Positions 10,748 through 23,300 of a stretch of DNA of 64,000 bases are shown in pieces (the first letter of the stretch is position 1; each line of letters begins with the position of its first letter). Position numbers and translations under genes: made by a program. Origin of the DNA: Labyrinthula sp. Ha (Eukaryota > Sar > Bigyra > Labyrinthulida > Labyrinthulaceae). The notes below the pieces were generated by a model. That model had not been told where the DNA came from, did no database searches, and saw nothing but the letters and a program-made list of their open reading frames with translations. The DNA lies in NCBI GenBank assembly GCA_015227615.1, contig JAALGZ010000020.1:124001-188000 (forward strand), in the 5' to 3' direction.

Positions 10748-11287
10748 TTACCTAACGAAGAAGGAATTAGCTGGTTCACAGAAAAGGAGATCATAACCTG
10801 CACATGCTGTTAGCACATGCCACAATGCATGAGTAACTAAGTAAAGGGTAAATCTCTGTGTTCGTTTAGCATATATTCCTCCGATAAACAATGGAATACA
10901 AAAGCATCCCCACCAGAAAGATCTAGTAAGACCTTGACAAAAAGTAGTGAAGCAACCAGAAACCATAGCGCATGAAATATCCAGCGTTTTTAATCTTGTT
11001 TGCGTCTTCTCTGGGTACAGGCAGGAGAAGAAGATAGGGTAGGTTCTTGTTTGGGCAGCATGCATAAGTGTTGATGAAATTGCTACAGCAAGAAGAAAAA
11101 ACTGAGTTAACCAAGAAATTTCACAAATGCCTGTGTTCCTTTTCATGTTCTTATCGTATAAGCAAGAGTATGTGAACAGAATCCAGTATGGCAAGTTTGA
11201 CAGCATGAAGAACTCTCGAGCACATTTACTAGTCGTTTTGACTAAGAGATATTCGGCCCGAGTTCTTGATACGAACTCATACATCAT
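10748..11287 (-). CDS. Small multi-pass membrane protein with CREST-superfamily (ceramidase-like) hydrolase motifs
   Basis: The product has 179 residues with about five hydrophobic segments. Three spaced motifs match the CREST superfamily of membrane metal-dependent hydrolases (alkaline ceramidases, PAQR receptors, PGAP6/TMEM8). They are S-x3-H in 'S-T-L-M-H-A-A', an Asp in 'L-D-I-S-C-A-M', and H-x3-H in 'T-H-A-L-W-H-V-L-T'. In that superfamily the three His and one Asp bind zinc and the Ser assists. CREST proteins normally have seven membrane spans and 220 or more residues, so this one is short at the N-terminus or a reduced version. It converges on the Cys-rich gene (84 bp) and diverges from the peroxidase gene across a 366-bp shared upstream region. 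Substrate is unknown; a lipid amide or ester is inferred from the superfamily. Confidence 0.65.
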   Translation of the reverse strand: MMYEFVSRTRAEYLLVKTTSKCAREFFMLSNLPYWILFTYSCLYDKNMKRNTGICEISWLTQFFLLAVAISSTLMHAAQTRTYPIFFSCLYPEKTQTRLKTLDISCAMVSGCFTTFCQGLTRSFWWGCFCIPLFIGGIYAKRTQRFTLYLVTHALWHVLTACAGYDLLFCEPANSFFVR

Positions 11288-11653
11288 TTTGAAGTTGACT
11301 TTGTTTTCTTAACTGTTTGGTCGTGCTTAGTGTGTTTTCTCTTACCTTGTGAAGATATTTTACCTTATATCCTTCTGATCACCTGTGGTAATGCAACCAT
11401 GTCTAACACAGTGTGGATTATTAATCGTTTACGATAGCAAAACGAATGCGTTGCAATGGCGGATTACCACAGAAAATACCCCCAAAGCAAATACACCGAA
11501 AACGGGGTTATTCTTCCGACCGCAGAACCCCGAACTCCTCTTGCTTAGTTCTGTTGATTTCATACAACTTGCTACATTTACTTCATTGAGATTGCAAACA
11601 TTTAATAATTTGCATTGTATGTCCACTATTTTGGACATAAACTTCGACTCTAA
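11288..11653. promoter_or_regulatory. Shared divergent upstream region
   Basis: 366 bp separate the start codons of the CREST-like gene (minus) and the peroxidase gene (plus), so both promoters must lie here. A 95-codon plus-strand frame at 11385-11672 overlaps the peroxidase start in another frame and has no recognisable feature, so I treat the interval as non-coding. Confidence 0.5.
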
Positions 11654-12556
11654 ATGGATTTGTCAATATTGAGACAAAGAATAGAAGAACATATGAACAT
11701 AGACCCAGAACTCTGTCCTTTGTTTATACGTTTCTCATGGCATTGTTCTGGTACATATGATAAGGAGAAAGGTAATGGAGGGTCAAATGGTTTCACGATG
11801 CAGTTTGCAAAGGAGAGAAGCGATGAAGAGAACAGAGGGTTTGACCGAGTTTTTCCTATTTTGGAAGAACTTCGTAATTGTGAACCAAAACTTTCATATT
11901 CTGATTTATCTGTATTATTAGGAACTGTTTCTATTAGTTGGTCTGGAGGTCCTTTTATTCAATTTAAAACTGGAAGGACAGATTTGACAAAGAAAAAAGC
12001 AAAACAGAAATATGGGAAAAACTGTTGTCCTTTTGGAGATGGAGATTTTAATCCTAATGGTTCAAGACTTCCTGCAGCAGATTTAGGAACAAATCTCAGT
12101 GAGGATATTGAAGATAGAGAGAATAAAACAATTAGTCACGTTCGAAATACGTTTGATAGACTGGGTTTTAATGACAAGGAAACAGTTTGTTTAATACTCT
12201 TAGGACATCAATATGGTCAATGTCATAGTGAAGTTTCTGGATATGATGGTTTTTGGTATCCATCTTTTCCTTTTGATTGGAAAGGAGGAAGATATGCGAG
12301 AGTTTATAATAAAGAGTTTGAAGAAGTTTTCAATATGACAACAAGAAAAAGACAGTTTGAACATAACCCAGATAAAGATAGAAATGAAAGATTTATGATG
12401 CTTGTCGCAGATATGGTTTTACTTTGGGATAAAGAATATAAAATATATTTAGAATATTATAAAGGAAAAGGAAAGCTGAACAAAGATGCTTCTGCAGTTT
12501 GGACAAAACTCATAGAACTTGGTTGTTCAGATTTAACTCCTGAATATATTTCTTGA
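11654..12556 (+). CDS. Class I haem peroxidase, closest in pattern to cytochrome c peroxidase
   Basis: The 300-residue product matches the length of the yeast cytochrome c peroxidase (CcP) core. Distal catalytic residues are Arg26, Trp29 and His30 (R-F-S-W-H-C-S-G-T-Y-D). Proximal His185 lies in 'L-G-H-Q-Y-G-Q-C-H', its partner Asp253 in 'V-A-D-M-V-L-L-W-D', and Trp201 (G-Y-D-G-F-W) is 16 residues after the proximal His, as in CcP Trp191. Family knowledge: these enzymes reduce H2O2 using cytochrome c or ascorbate. The position equivalent to the ascorbate-contacting Arg172 of plant ascorbate peroxidase is Val194, so ascorbate use is doubtful. No targeting peptide is seen before the catalytic core, so a cytosolic enzyme is inferred. 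It converges on the VWA gene with 119 bp between stops. Confidence 0.9.
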   Translation: MDLSILRQRIEEHMNIDPELCPLFIRFSWHCSGTYDKEKGNGGSNGFTMQFAKERSDEENRGFDRVFPILEELRNCEPKLSYSDLSVLLGTVSISWSGGPFIQFKTGRTDLTKKKAKQKYGKNCCPFGDGDFNPNGSRLPAADLGTNLSEDIEDRENKTISHVRNTFDRLGFNDKETVCLILLGHQYGQCHSEVSGYDGFWYPSFPFDWKGGRYARVYNKEFEEVFNMTTRKRQFEHNPDKDRNERFMMLVADMVLLWDKEYKIYLEYYKGKGKLNKDASAVWTKLIELGCSDLTPEYIS

Positions 12557-12675
12557 ACATTTTTCTTTGAACAAGTATTTTTATTACCTCTTCTTTGAAC
12601 GTTTCGAAATACCAAAATTTGTATTTTGAAGTTTCTGTTTTCATGTTTTTAAACTGATAAGAATAAATAATATAC

Positions 12676-14316
12676 TTAGTTTAGACATTTATTTGTATCT
12701 ATACTAAGTGAAAGAAAACTACGAATAAAACCTTCTTCAGCAACACCTCTAATAGAATATGAACCAAGTGAAAAACTTGCTTTATTTGTATATTCAAACT
12801 TCCTTGTTATAACTCTTGTTTGCTGTCTCTCAGATAAATCTTCAAAGTTTTCTGTTACTGGATCTTCAATATCAAAATAATCTTCTCCTTCAAAACTATC
12901 ACAACCTTTCTCAGTTAAACTTTCCTCAATTTCAGAACCAAGAAAATTTGTTGAACCTTCACAAAAAGTTGCAGTATCTTTTATTAAAGCACATTGTTTT
13001 GCTGTATCCAAATCTAATACTGATAAATAAATTCCAGTTAATTCTGCAGCCGATCCATCTTTTCTTTGAATCTCAACTTCAAAAGAAACTTCTGAAGAAA
13101 CAGGAATATCAAGTTCAACTAAACCAGAAGATGAACTTGGAGAAAACTCTGTCTTTCCTTCACTCTCTAAATCTTCAAACAACTGTGTTTCTGTTCCTTC
13201 TTTGCATTTAAAAACAACTTCCCAATTTGGTCTAAAACTAAACACATTTCTAAACCTTAGTTCTTTTGGTGCTTCAAAGTTATCATAGAAAGAATTTACT
13301 CCACAAAGATTATCTACAACAATTTCTCCTTTTTTAAAATCTGCCACATTTTGAGTGAACTCACAAGTTGGACTTTTTGATGGAGAAAAACTTGGAGAGG
13401 TAGAAGGAAAAAGAGTAGGTGAAAAAGAAGGTGAAGTTGTTGGCGAACCAAAAGTTGGTGAAACAGTTGGATTTTCACTCGGAACAAAGCTGTCAAATAA
13501 CTCTGGATTTGAACAGAGAAGATTTCTTTGAGCAAGATATCCCAGTTTTTCTGAGAAATATTCTTCTTCATTTTCTGAAGTTTCAAAGAATAAATCTTTT
13601 GAATCACATATTTCTTCGTTTCTCCAAAAACTTCTTTCTTTTTCTCCATCTAAACTCAAAACAACACAATGAATATGAATATTTGGATACTTCTGTTTAA
13701 GTTCATCAATTTTCTCTTCAGTTTCTTCTCTTTCCACTTTTACTCCTCCAGATCTTCTTTCTATCCTACCATCAGAAAATAATACTATAACTGGTTTAAG
13801 TTCTTCAACAATGTTTTCTTCAACTAGTTCTAAAGCTTTTGAAGATCTACTCCATCCTTTATTGCTTCCTGTAAATTGCTTATCAAAATAACTAGTTTCT
13901 AGATATACATCCAAATCTTCCAAAAAGCCTTTTGTCTTGTTTTCTGAATCTGAAACCTCAAGTTTGAACGCATCTGTCGCATAAAATACTCCTTCTAGAA
14001 TATCTTCTTCGAATATCTTAAAATTCATCAAATAGTGCTCAATATAATTCCTTTGAACCTTTCTCAAACACTCTTCACTTTCTCCATCTTCACAACTTCT
14101 TCGAACAGTATCGGATGCATCAAACACAAAAAAAGTTTGGGTAGGTTCACAAGTTTCAATCTTATTTGGAAGATCTTGAGCTTTCCAGTTAAACTGTTTT
14201 CTGATCTCGTCAAAACAGTATTCAACCTCCAAGTTCTCCAAGGCTTTTACATCACAACTGGTTGCCCATACATCTTGTAGCACCAATAAAGTTACAACAG
14301 CAAGTTTTACAATCAT
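12676..14316 (-). CDS. Secreted von Willebrand factor A-domain protein with S-P-T/P-S-F repeats
   Basis: The 546-residue product starts with a signal peptide (M-I-V-K-L-A-V-V-T-L-L-V-L-Q-D-V-W-A). A VWA-like domain spans residues about 60-265. It has the beta1 strand plus metal site as 'F-F-V-F-D-A-S-D-T' (D-x-S-x-T in place of the classic D-x-S-x-S) and 'V-I-V-L-F-S-D-G-R' at the later strand. A linker of about 35 residues is built from S-P-T / T-S-P-S-F-S-P units, a style widespread in stramenopile and other algal cell-surface proteins. The C-terminal third is a beta-rich, Glu/Ser-rich domain with several Cys pairs. No membrane anchor is seen. A matrix or adhesion role is inferred from the architecture only. 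Confidence 0.85.
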   Translation of the reverse strand: MIVKLAVVTLLVLQDVWATSCDVKALENLEVEYCFDEIRKQFNWKAQDLPNKIETCEPTQTFFVFDASDTVRRSCEDGESEECLRKVQRNYIEHYLMNFKIFEEDILEGVFYATDAFKLEVSDSENKTKGFLEDLDVYLETSYFDKQFTGSNKGWSRSSKALELVEENIVEELKPVIVLFSDGRIERRSGGVKVEREETEEKIDELKQKYPNIHIHCVVLSLDGEKERSFWRNEEICDSKDLFFETSENEEEYFSEKLGYLAQRNLLCSNPELFDSFVPSENPTVSPTFGSPTTSPSFSPTLFPSTSPSFSPSKSPTCEFTQNVADFKKGEIVVDNLCGVNSFYDNFEAPKELRFRNVFSFRPNWEVVFKCKEGTETQLFEDLESEGKTEFSPSSSSGLVELDIPVSSEVSFEVEIQRKDGSAAELTGIYLSVLDLDTAKQCALIKDTATFCEGSTNFLGSEIEESLTEKGCDSFEGEDYFDIEDPVTENFEDLSERQQTRVITRKFEYTNKASFSLGSYSIRGVAEEGFIRSFLSLSIDTNKCLN

Positions 14317-17300
14317 CTTCGAATATTTGTTTGAATAAAATTTGAAAATATTACATCATATCTTATTAAGAAGTGAAATCATGTCACTGATTAGCACACT
14401 TCGTACAATGAAACGATCTATTTATTCACTCGAACACGCATAACAAGATAGTTAGAATTCTTGGTAATGTCATCTCGATATTGGTTTTGAATTCAATTGT
14501 TGATCAGGGATTGCTAGTCAAACTTTCCACAGTAATGAAGTGTGTGATCTAAATAATCGGTTTAAAATATATAATACTTAATAAATTATATAAACCATAC
14601 CAATTTTATATTAATCTTTTATGTTGATTTTCGTACTTGAAGGGCAATATCATTAATGAATAGTAACTGCACTTACATTAAATGACTGTTTGTCAATAGG
14701 TCGCAACTATCATAACCGATGAGTCAGGAGGAACAATGACTGTGTTTTATTAGATAATCAGTAAACAAATTAGTTTTATATTCATCTTTTAGTCCTTAAT
14801 ATTGATTTTTTAGGATCTAAATTGTTTTAACATATTATCACATTTTATATAGTAACCTTCATGGCCACGTCATTCAAAAAAGTAATGTACTAATAAGATT
14901 GCCCTCCAACTAGGGTGTTACAAAGGCTCTATGGAAATTTTCAACCAAATAAATTGTTTTGGGGATCAGGCTTTAAGTAATAATAGCATCAGAAACAAGA
15001 GATAAGGAATTACCAAGTGGGCAACATTAGTTAGACAAGTAATTGTCCGTATCGTCTATATTTGTATGAGGATAAGTATATTAAATTAAATTAACTGAAA
15101 GAGCTTGAAAACAGCTTTAAAATGATATAAGTAACGTCTTCTAACTCCCAGTAGTTGTTGAGATATTGAGGTTTTACTATCTGTTGTTTCCGGTGCTTAT
15201 GTATTAGTAAAAATGTATTATGTAAAGTTGCACCGATTGTGCAGTAATGTAATATTGTATTATAACTATGTAAAGTGTAAACAGTCAGTATGGAGAGAGT
15301 CGTACACTCGACTGCTTAGTGTCTGACTACATTCATCGGCGCATATAAAAAAATATTTAAACCATATATACTTATACTCGGAGAAAACTTTCTGATTGTA
15401 CTTAAATTCAATACCACGTGGCATTTCGCATTATCCCAATATTTTATAGCCAAATCTTACTGATCTTATTGAAACTTTGCTTAACCCCTTATTACTCCCG
15501 GTGTCTGAATTTCAGTGTATAAATAAACTTATGTACTTTAAAGCATCTTGAAATCAGTTGTGTATGGTTTAATATTCACAAGAATAACACAATTTATGGT
15601 ACAAAGAACGAGAAGCTAGAGGTTTTGGTGCTTAAACTTCCGGTTTAATTAAATGTCTTTTCTTAGACTGTTGTCTGTTAACAGTATCCAAGAGTGACAC
15701 AAAGCCGAATTTGTGTGCAACCAATTAAAATGAAAATAAATTCATCTTGAAAAGAAAGGACAAGAATTTTAAAACAACGTCATCACCAGAATAAGAAAGC
15801 TTAACTAATTTTAGATATTCGAATATATAACATAAGCTTATTTGCTTATTTTGAGCGAACAAATTTTGTAAGAAGATAAATTTCAACTCTTGACTTCAAC
15901 ACCTAAGAAAAAAGAGCTTCAGTATAGTACATAGAGAGATTTTAGCAAAATACCTATAAAAACCTTATCAGACTCTTATGTCTACTTTTTTTGAAAATTT
16001 ATAGTTTAGGCCGGATTAATTTGTAAGAATTTTATTAACAATTACCGATTGACCATGCGGAAAATGTCTACATTTCACACACATCCCGAAAAAAGCGCAA
16101 ACTAATCATTTAAATTATACATCTTAAATTAAGTTAAATGAAAGTGGTCTCATTCGATAAGAACCCCCCCTACATTTTTTTTGAAGAGCCAGGAATATGA
16201 GCCAAGGCCAAATCTGTGTGAATGGTTCAGATATCTCACCAAAATTTCCAAAACCTTAATTAATTGAGCCCAATTTGTAAAGAATTGAACGGGTACAGTT
16301 CTTTCTCTGCAGAACTATCACCTCTAATGACGTTGGCCTGGGATTTCATGTAGAAGAGATCTGGTTCCCCTACATACAAAGCTGACAGCATGTACCATTA
16401 TTTTATTATTTACTTCGCTCAACTCGTTTTATACCTCCTCGTGGTCTCCAGAGATATTTCCCCCATTTTTATGTTTCACCAAAATCGATCCTAATATGTA
16501 AAAAAATCTCATTTTCCACATTTTTAGTACAATCCGTAATACATGTTTGGAAAAATAAGAGAACAGTTAGAAATAGCAATGCAGGTGTGATGAGGGCAGG
16601 TAATGAGCTGGTGTATAGCTGGCGCAGCTCCAAGTTTATATAAGTTATTTAAAAGTTTAAGAATATTTCATAGCAATCAAATATTGACCGAGAGTCTTAT
16701 TTATCAGGAAATATGGTATAAAAGCATACTACAGCAAGAATTAATTAACATTATAACGTGGCAATAACTCCATCAGGTATCAAAACTCTGATAAATGATA
16801 GCATTATCGGTATAATTAGTAGAAATTTTGCTTATAAATATATAAATAAATTTACTCTGCAAAATATATTGACTTAGAAGTTACTAAATATGGAATACTA
16901 AATCATATATTCCCCGGGGATGGGTCATGCATCTATGTTGTTCTTGGGGAGCATAAAATTAAGAATTAATTCTAACCATATTTTGACAGAGTCTGCTTTT
17001 TAAACTAAGTTCACTATGTTGGTAAACTACTTGGGCAGAGGGTTATTAAATCTTACTACAAAGGTTAAAACCTGGGGGACAAAATGTATAGTTTTTCAAG
17101 GGCCAAAGTTTAGGCTTGGAATTAAAACAACAAGAAAACATAGAACTTATGACATACCAAGGGGTTCTCAACAAGCCCCTTATTGCATTTTTTTTCAAAT
17201 AGTTCCATCAAACATATTAATTTCATTTTTTCTAAGTTTGCTTCGGAACCTTCATAACAACTTCAAATTTAGCCAAAGAAATTTTAATATTGTACAGTAA

Positions 17301-20300
17301 TATATATAATTTAATTATTCACAATCTTAAACACTCTTTTGATAAAAAATATTTCGGGTCTTGGGTCTCATACAAAATTTTATGTTACCTGTGCTTTCTT
17401 AGGATTATCATTTTTTGGGTTTAAGAAAAGTCCGAATAAACGAGACAGGATATATAAGAATAAAATAGAGAAGATAAATAATATTTAGATTCGTCACGAA
17501 TATTATTCCTTATTTTCAGAGTTATTCCTGTTTCTACATCTTTTAACCAAAAGTGTTTTAAATTTAGATTGCCTTTATTTACTTACACTGTTAGCCATTG
17601 TAAGTGAAAGAGTTTTGCCGAAAAATAGTATCTTTTCCTTTAGCAGATGCTTTAACATACAGTATGTCTCGGCTGATTTTATAGTAAATATGGACTCATA
17701 ACTTCATAAGAATAATTTCAAATAGCGTGCTTCGTTTCAAACCCTGTGTAGATTTTGCACCTAGTTTTATTAAGGATCTCGCTTACATTATAACGGTTGC
17801 ATTGCAATAGAATTGGTACTACGCCATATCATAATAGCCGGGGGGTCTACCAATATTAACGAAGCTGGTTTGCTTAAATTAAACATTATCTTGAGTGGAT
17901 TTTCTATACCTACGTATTTTTTTATGGGAGGCGCTAAGTGTTATAGCATTTCCTTGTCACTTTGTTAGATACCACCAAAAAAATAGTTAGATTATTATCA
18001 GGAACTTAAGTTATGTCTGATTGGCCACATCTTATTGGTGAAATGACAGTACATATTGAAATTTCGTTAAAATAATGCACGATTCTTATCAGGTTGTCAA
18101 CCAGATAACAGGTTATATATTTCATAAGATTGTAATCACACTGCATGAGTCTTAGAAAGTCTTAAAGGGGCCTTAGAAGAAGGTTTAGAATTTGATTTTA
18201 ACTCATGGATGAAGAAGGCACGACTGCTTATTAAAATTTGAAAACTGAGTGGTATATGCGAAAAATAGTGTCTGTTAATATCACTTCTAGTATTGATAAC
18301 TACAAGATGGAGATTCTATGGGTAATTTGGAGGATAATTGACACATTGTTGATGGCATTTCAAGGAAAGTACTGTTGATAAACTCAGTGGATTGTATTCT
18401 AGGCATGTGGAGTCCAGTTTTGCTGAAAATTGGTTGTACATTACTTTCCATCCACAATATTACCCTTTTCATGTAATAACGTTACAGAGTTTACCTAGTC
18501 ATAACTATTTTATTTTCTATTTTGAATTGTGATTCGTAAGTTCTCTCTTGACAACTTGCTATACTTAATTCATTGGTCTTGATATTGTCATGTAAAAACA
18601 TTTCTTTTTTTTGGGAAGCTTTTTTATTAGGTATCCATTTTTATTTCTTGCTAGTTACATAAATCCTTGCTACTTTGAGTATACTAGAAGATGCAAATGC
18701 TAACAGATACAGAAAATATCTACTCTAGCACATAACTATAAGCTATATGATTACTATTATCAGGAGTTTAAATTTGGTTTTATAGCTATAATCCGATACT
18801 AAGTTACCATTGCTAGCTAATACTTTACAGATTATAAGACCAATACAAGAACTATCTATTATCAATACGCGTAGAGGTTAGAGTAAGCCACAAGTATAAA
18901 ACAATTATAGCTGCCTGATGTCATTTCTGTGCAAAATCATGGTTTATAAGTGGTTCCCTTAATTAAAAAAATAGTTTAAACCTGATAACTATAGCATTGA
19001 TCTAGTTTGTTCGACAATGTTTCAAACCAATGCAGGGCCTCTTAATTTTGATAGAACATAGGCGACTTTTACAATGGTATTGAACCTTATATATTGAAGA
19101 TAGTAAGACTTCATTTCCCTAAATTCCATTTCATTTTGTTTTGAGTAACGAAAATTATTCCTTTCCAACATTAGATTTCCTTAAAGGTTCTCTATTTATG
19201 AATATCTATTAAAAATGATTCGTCCCATGCAATGATCCATTTTTTAGTGATCTTAGATTATTATTTGGCTTTAGCTGTAATCTCCGTAGTAGAAGTTCTT
19301 GGGTACCAGTTTCTGGAAATTTTATCACAAGCTGCCTGAATTTAATATTCCAAAACTCTCGCATACTTGCAGGTGTTATCAGACATATTACGGAATAGAG
19401 GGTTGAAATTGCAACAGTTTCTAATTACCTTATTTTTAAAAATACAAGTACTTGCTTGTGCAAAGAATAAACCTTGTTTAGGCATGTCACCTTTATTCCT
19501 GCACGGGATATTTCATTTTACTTAACGCTTTTCATATAGCTCAAGTCATTCAGCGGGCAACATAGTGAAATGATATTGCCTTGTATTTTTAACAGTTTAT
19601 TGTCAGAGAGAAACGTACTGGTTGAAGCTTTAGAACCTTTTGACATTATTCATGTAATTTATTGTCACAGAATTAGTGGTTACATGATTACAAAATAATA
19701 TGTATATCAGGTAAGACAATTCAAGCCTAATTTTGTTATTCAATTTTAGCTACCCGATTTCATCTTACTCAAAAAATGGTCATTTACTACGCCCGATATT
19801 AATTTTATTAAGGGGAATATTAGCTTAAGATAAGCACGAATGTTAATATATATATATATGCAAAAAACTGCTCTTCCAGTTATCTAAAATAAAAATTTCA
19901 ATTCAACTGGATGATTAAAACATTACACAAAAGATATGGTTTGGTTTTTATTTATTGATAATTTTTACTCAATGTCTTTTAATAATAAATGATGATTATT
20001 TCGAAAGTAATTTTATTCATTTGTCTTGTCCAAATAACAACAGAAATGCTTGTAATTTATCAGCTCTTAAGAAATTTATTTAAATTCAAATCAAGAATAA
20101 GCATAATTTGATTAATGCTATGCTTACATGTTCAGAGTTATAACGCAATAATTCTCATGTGTTTAGTAGCTATATGCACTTTGAGAGAGCTGGGAGCATA
20201 CAGCACGTAAGTAGCTTAATCTAGGTGTATTAATATGGTTAACTCTTTTTCAAAAAAATAAAAGTAACAAGGAAAAATTAAAAGAGTTCAAAATATTGAT

Positions 20301-23300
20301 ATCATGTTAATATTACTGTCGAATACAAAAGTAAAACCAATAAGATTTAAGATTAAAGTCACCAGGAAAATGATAAAGTTACTCTGTAGAAATTATACCA
20401 CTTATAAACGGGACAATATTTATTCTCACTAAATTTGGTTCAACATGATCGATTTATATAACACAAATATCCATTTCTTATTGCTTGGAGGGGTTGATGC
20501 ATTATTATTATATTAAATGTCCTGTTTGTCTAAGGACCATAACCTTTAAGATGAACAATCATAAGAATAAAGATAAATATATCGCATTAGACATGATACA
20601 ATGCCAAGTAAAATGTTATCGTTCATAACTGATTTATTGAGGTAAAAATCTATAAAAATCTAGTTTAATTTCGACTATACAACTTCTATGTTAAATTTGT
20701 ACAAGTTATTGTTTTCTTGCTTGTTATATTGAATTAGTGTTTAAGTTTCAGCTTAGTATTATGAACGGTCAGGATAAATAACAGTAGTATACGTCGGTTA
20801 GAGAGTCAACAGATCACAAATACTTTGTTTTTTGTGTTGAAATAAACAAGAGAAATAATTTATCGGCGGTTTTATAGGATGAAATTTGTTACTGTATTGT
20901 ACTGTAAATTTTCGAAAAGTAATTATACAAACATAAGATACAATAAAAAATAATCTACTTCGATTGCTTTCATAAAATTTCTATCACAAAATCTAACTGT
21001 GTGCATTTATTTTAATTTTGTTCTTATAGTAAATCATGGTATGAAAACTAAGAAAATACTACTAACTAAATAAATGAATCGTGAAAAATGTGACACAGAG
21101 AATATAAAAACTCGGAAACAAATCATCGCTAAATCATATGTGGAGAAAATATACCAGTATTCGATCGGATTATTTTATTTTGAAAGATATAACTTCATAA
21201 ATACGTCGACTCATATCATGGTTTCAAATTAATAATTATTAGCAAATATCAGGCAGAGGTTCTTCGATGAACTTCGAAGGTAATTGTGTTGTAAGCTCAC
21301 AAAACCAAAAGGAAGCCGACTGGGCAGCTAAAGTAAAACTATTAATGTGTGTGCTGAGTAGATCATAACACTTAGATCTTGTTAAAACTTGAATTTCGTT
21401 GGATACAGTAGATTAAGTTAATAAAATAAATATACCAGATTGTTCTAGTAATCGATGTCTAGATAAAATCACATTTGTATTATTATTGTGAAAAAAGAAA
21501 GAATATGATTTCTAAGTGGAAATACGTAGAAACTTAAGCCATTGTTTAGTACTAAACTAAGAAGAGTAGTCAAACATACCCGTAATTATCCCTTACTACC
21601 TCAAAATATTTTTGCATTTGTAGCATTTAGTAATAGCCTTTAAGATTAGTAGCATTGAATGTCAGAAGGAACCACTTCAAATGTACACCCATCACAACGT
21701 GACTTATTATCTGGAAATCTAAATAAATAATAAATATCGGAGAAAAGTAATATGGTCTCTGAAAATTTGAAACTTCAACCTTCTGAGAATAGATTAACAC
21801 ATTATTAGATGCACATAGTTTCAAGTACCTGCACTCAAGAGCACACAACTCAATGTTAGTAAACTAATTACATATATGTTGTAATATGATGGTCAAAGAA
21901 GAATATATACATACATATTAAATTCTCTTTCTACAGAACAACCTAGGAATTATCGACGTATTCATAGTTTTAAACTTAGAGGTGTATCTAAAAACTATCT
22001 TACCTTGTTAACGATCTTTTTTGGAGTGTGATGCCTCCTGATGATGACCACGAGAGCTTTAGTATTTAAGTCAGCAGGGAAAGAAATTTCATATCAATAT
22101 ATTCATAAGTTATATGATTTAGTTGGAAAGCATACTTTCTCAGTTAAGGATTATTATATAATGGTAAATCTAAGCAAGAAACCCTTAGAATAAACTAAAA
22201 TTTAGAGGTCTTTTTAAGAAGTTCAAATAAGAGAGTTGAATTACAATACTACTGTTAAAGTACAAGGTTATTATCTGCAAATTTGCTTAGATATATAGGT
22301 GATGCAAATGTCGTGGACATGTTTGATCATTGCATTTATTATTAGAAGTGTGTGTATATTGTTCCTGAAAAATCATCGTATATATGTGGTGGGAAAACAG
22401 GAACCAAACACATAGTAAATATTACTCTAATCCAAATACTAAATTTATGAGAATTCAAAGGGAACTCAAAAGTGTATATCTGTTGCCACAAATACGAAGG
22501 AATATTTAATTCTTAGAGCTAAATCAGTCAGATGGTTTGTCAACAGCTGTTCGGCCAATGAAAGATATAAAACAAGATGCATGTTTATGTTTTAAGCAAC
22601 AATTCTAGGCTAACCGGGGTCGCTAGAAAAATATTTTTATACAAATATTAGGCTTGAAGCCCTCAGGTTAATATCACAATTTTAACTAAGTGCATTATTA
22701 GAATAGCTATTTTGTTATTAGGTTAACTGATTGAATGTTATCGTTATTGTATTGGTTTTCTTACGAACGACTTTATTATAACTGTTGCTTACTTACGTCC
22801 TCGGTTGTTTTCTCTTTTTATATAAGGAGAGTTCTAAGTCTCTAATTTAATATGGTCCTTTCCAAGGTGATTGGAAACTCTACTTATACAGAAACTTGAT
22901 TACCTAGAAAAATCGGGATCATCTAACTGTATCTTTGATAAATTCAAGCAGCAGCGTTCAGCTTAACTGAGCAATAAGAATGAGTGCAGCCTGGGACTAT
23001 AACAGGAAGACCCAGATTAATTATTTGGGCTAACTAACAGGAGTACAAACGAGTTCCTGTTTCTAAGATGCAGTTGCGAGGTGTTTGTGCTTTTTAGTAT
23101 AGTTATGGACTTGCACTTTCTATAGCAAATGACAAACATCGCAACACGTGACGTTATTGTAGGCCCATGTTTTTTTGTATTCTAATTCTAAAAAACTCAT
23201 GAATACAGCATTCCAAGCGCGTATCTAACTAACCAAAACATGTCAAACCATCATGAAATGATATGCCATTACCCTCAATTAAATTGACCAAAAACCTACC

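Noticed and set aside
11385-11672. 95-codon plus-strand frame before the peroxidase
   Set aside because: It overlaps the peroxidase start in another frame, has no domain or signal, and lies in the obvious divergent promoter region.
11654-12556. Calling the peroxidase a true ascorbate peroxidase
   Set aside because: The ascorbate-contacting Arg is replaced by Val194, so the sequence supports only class I peroxidase, CcP-like in pattern.
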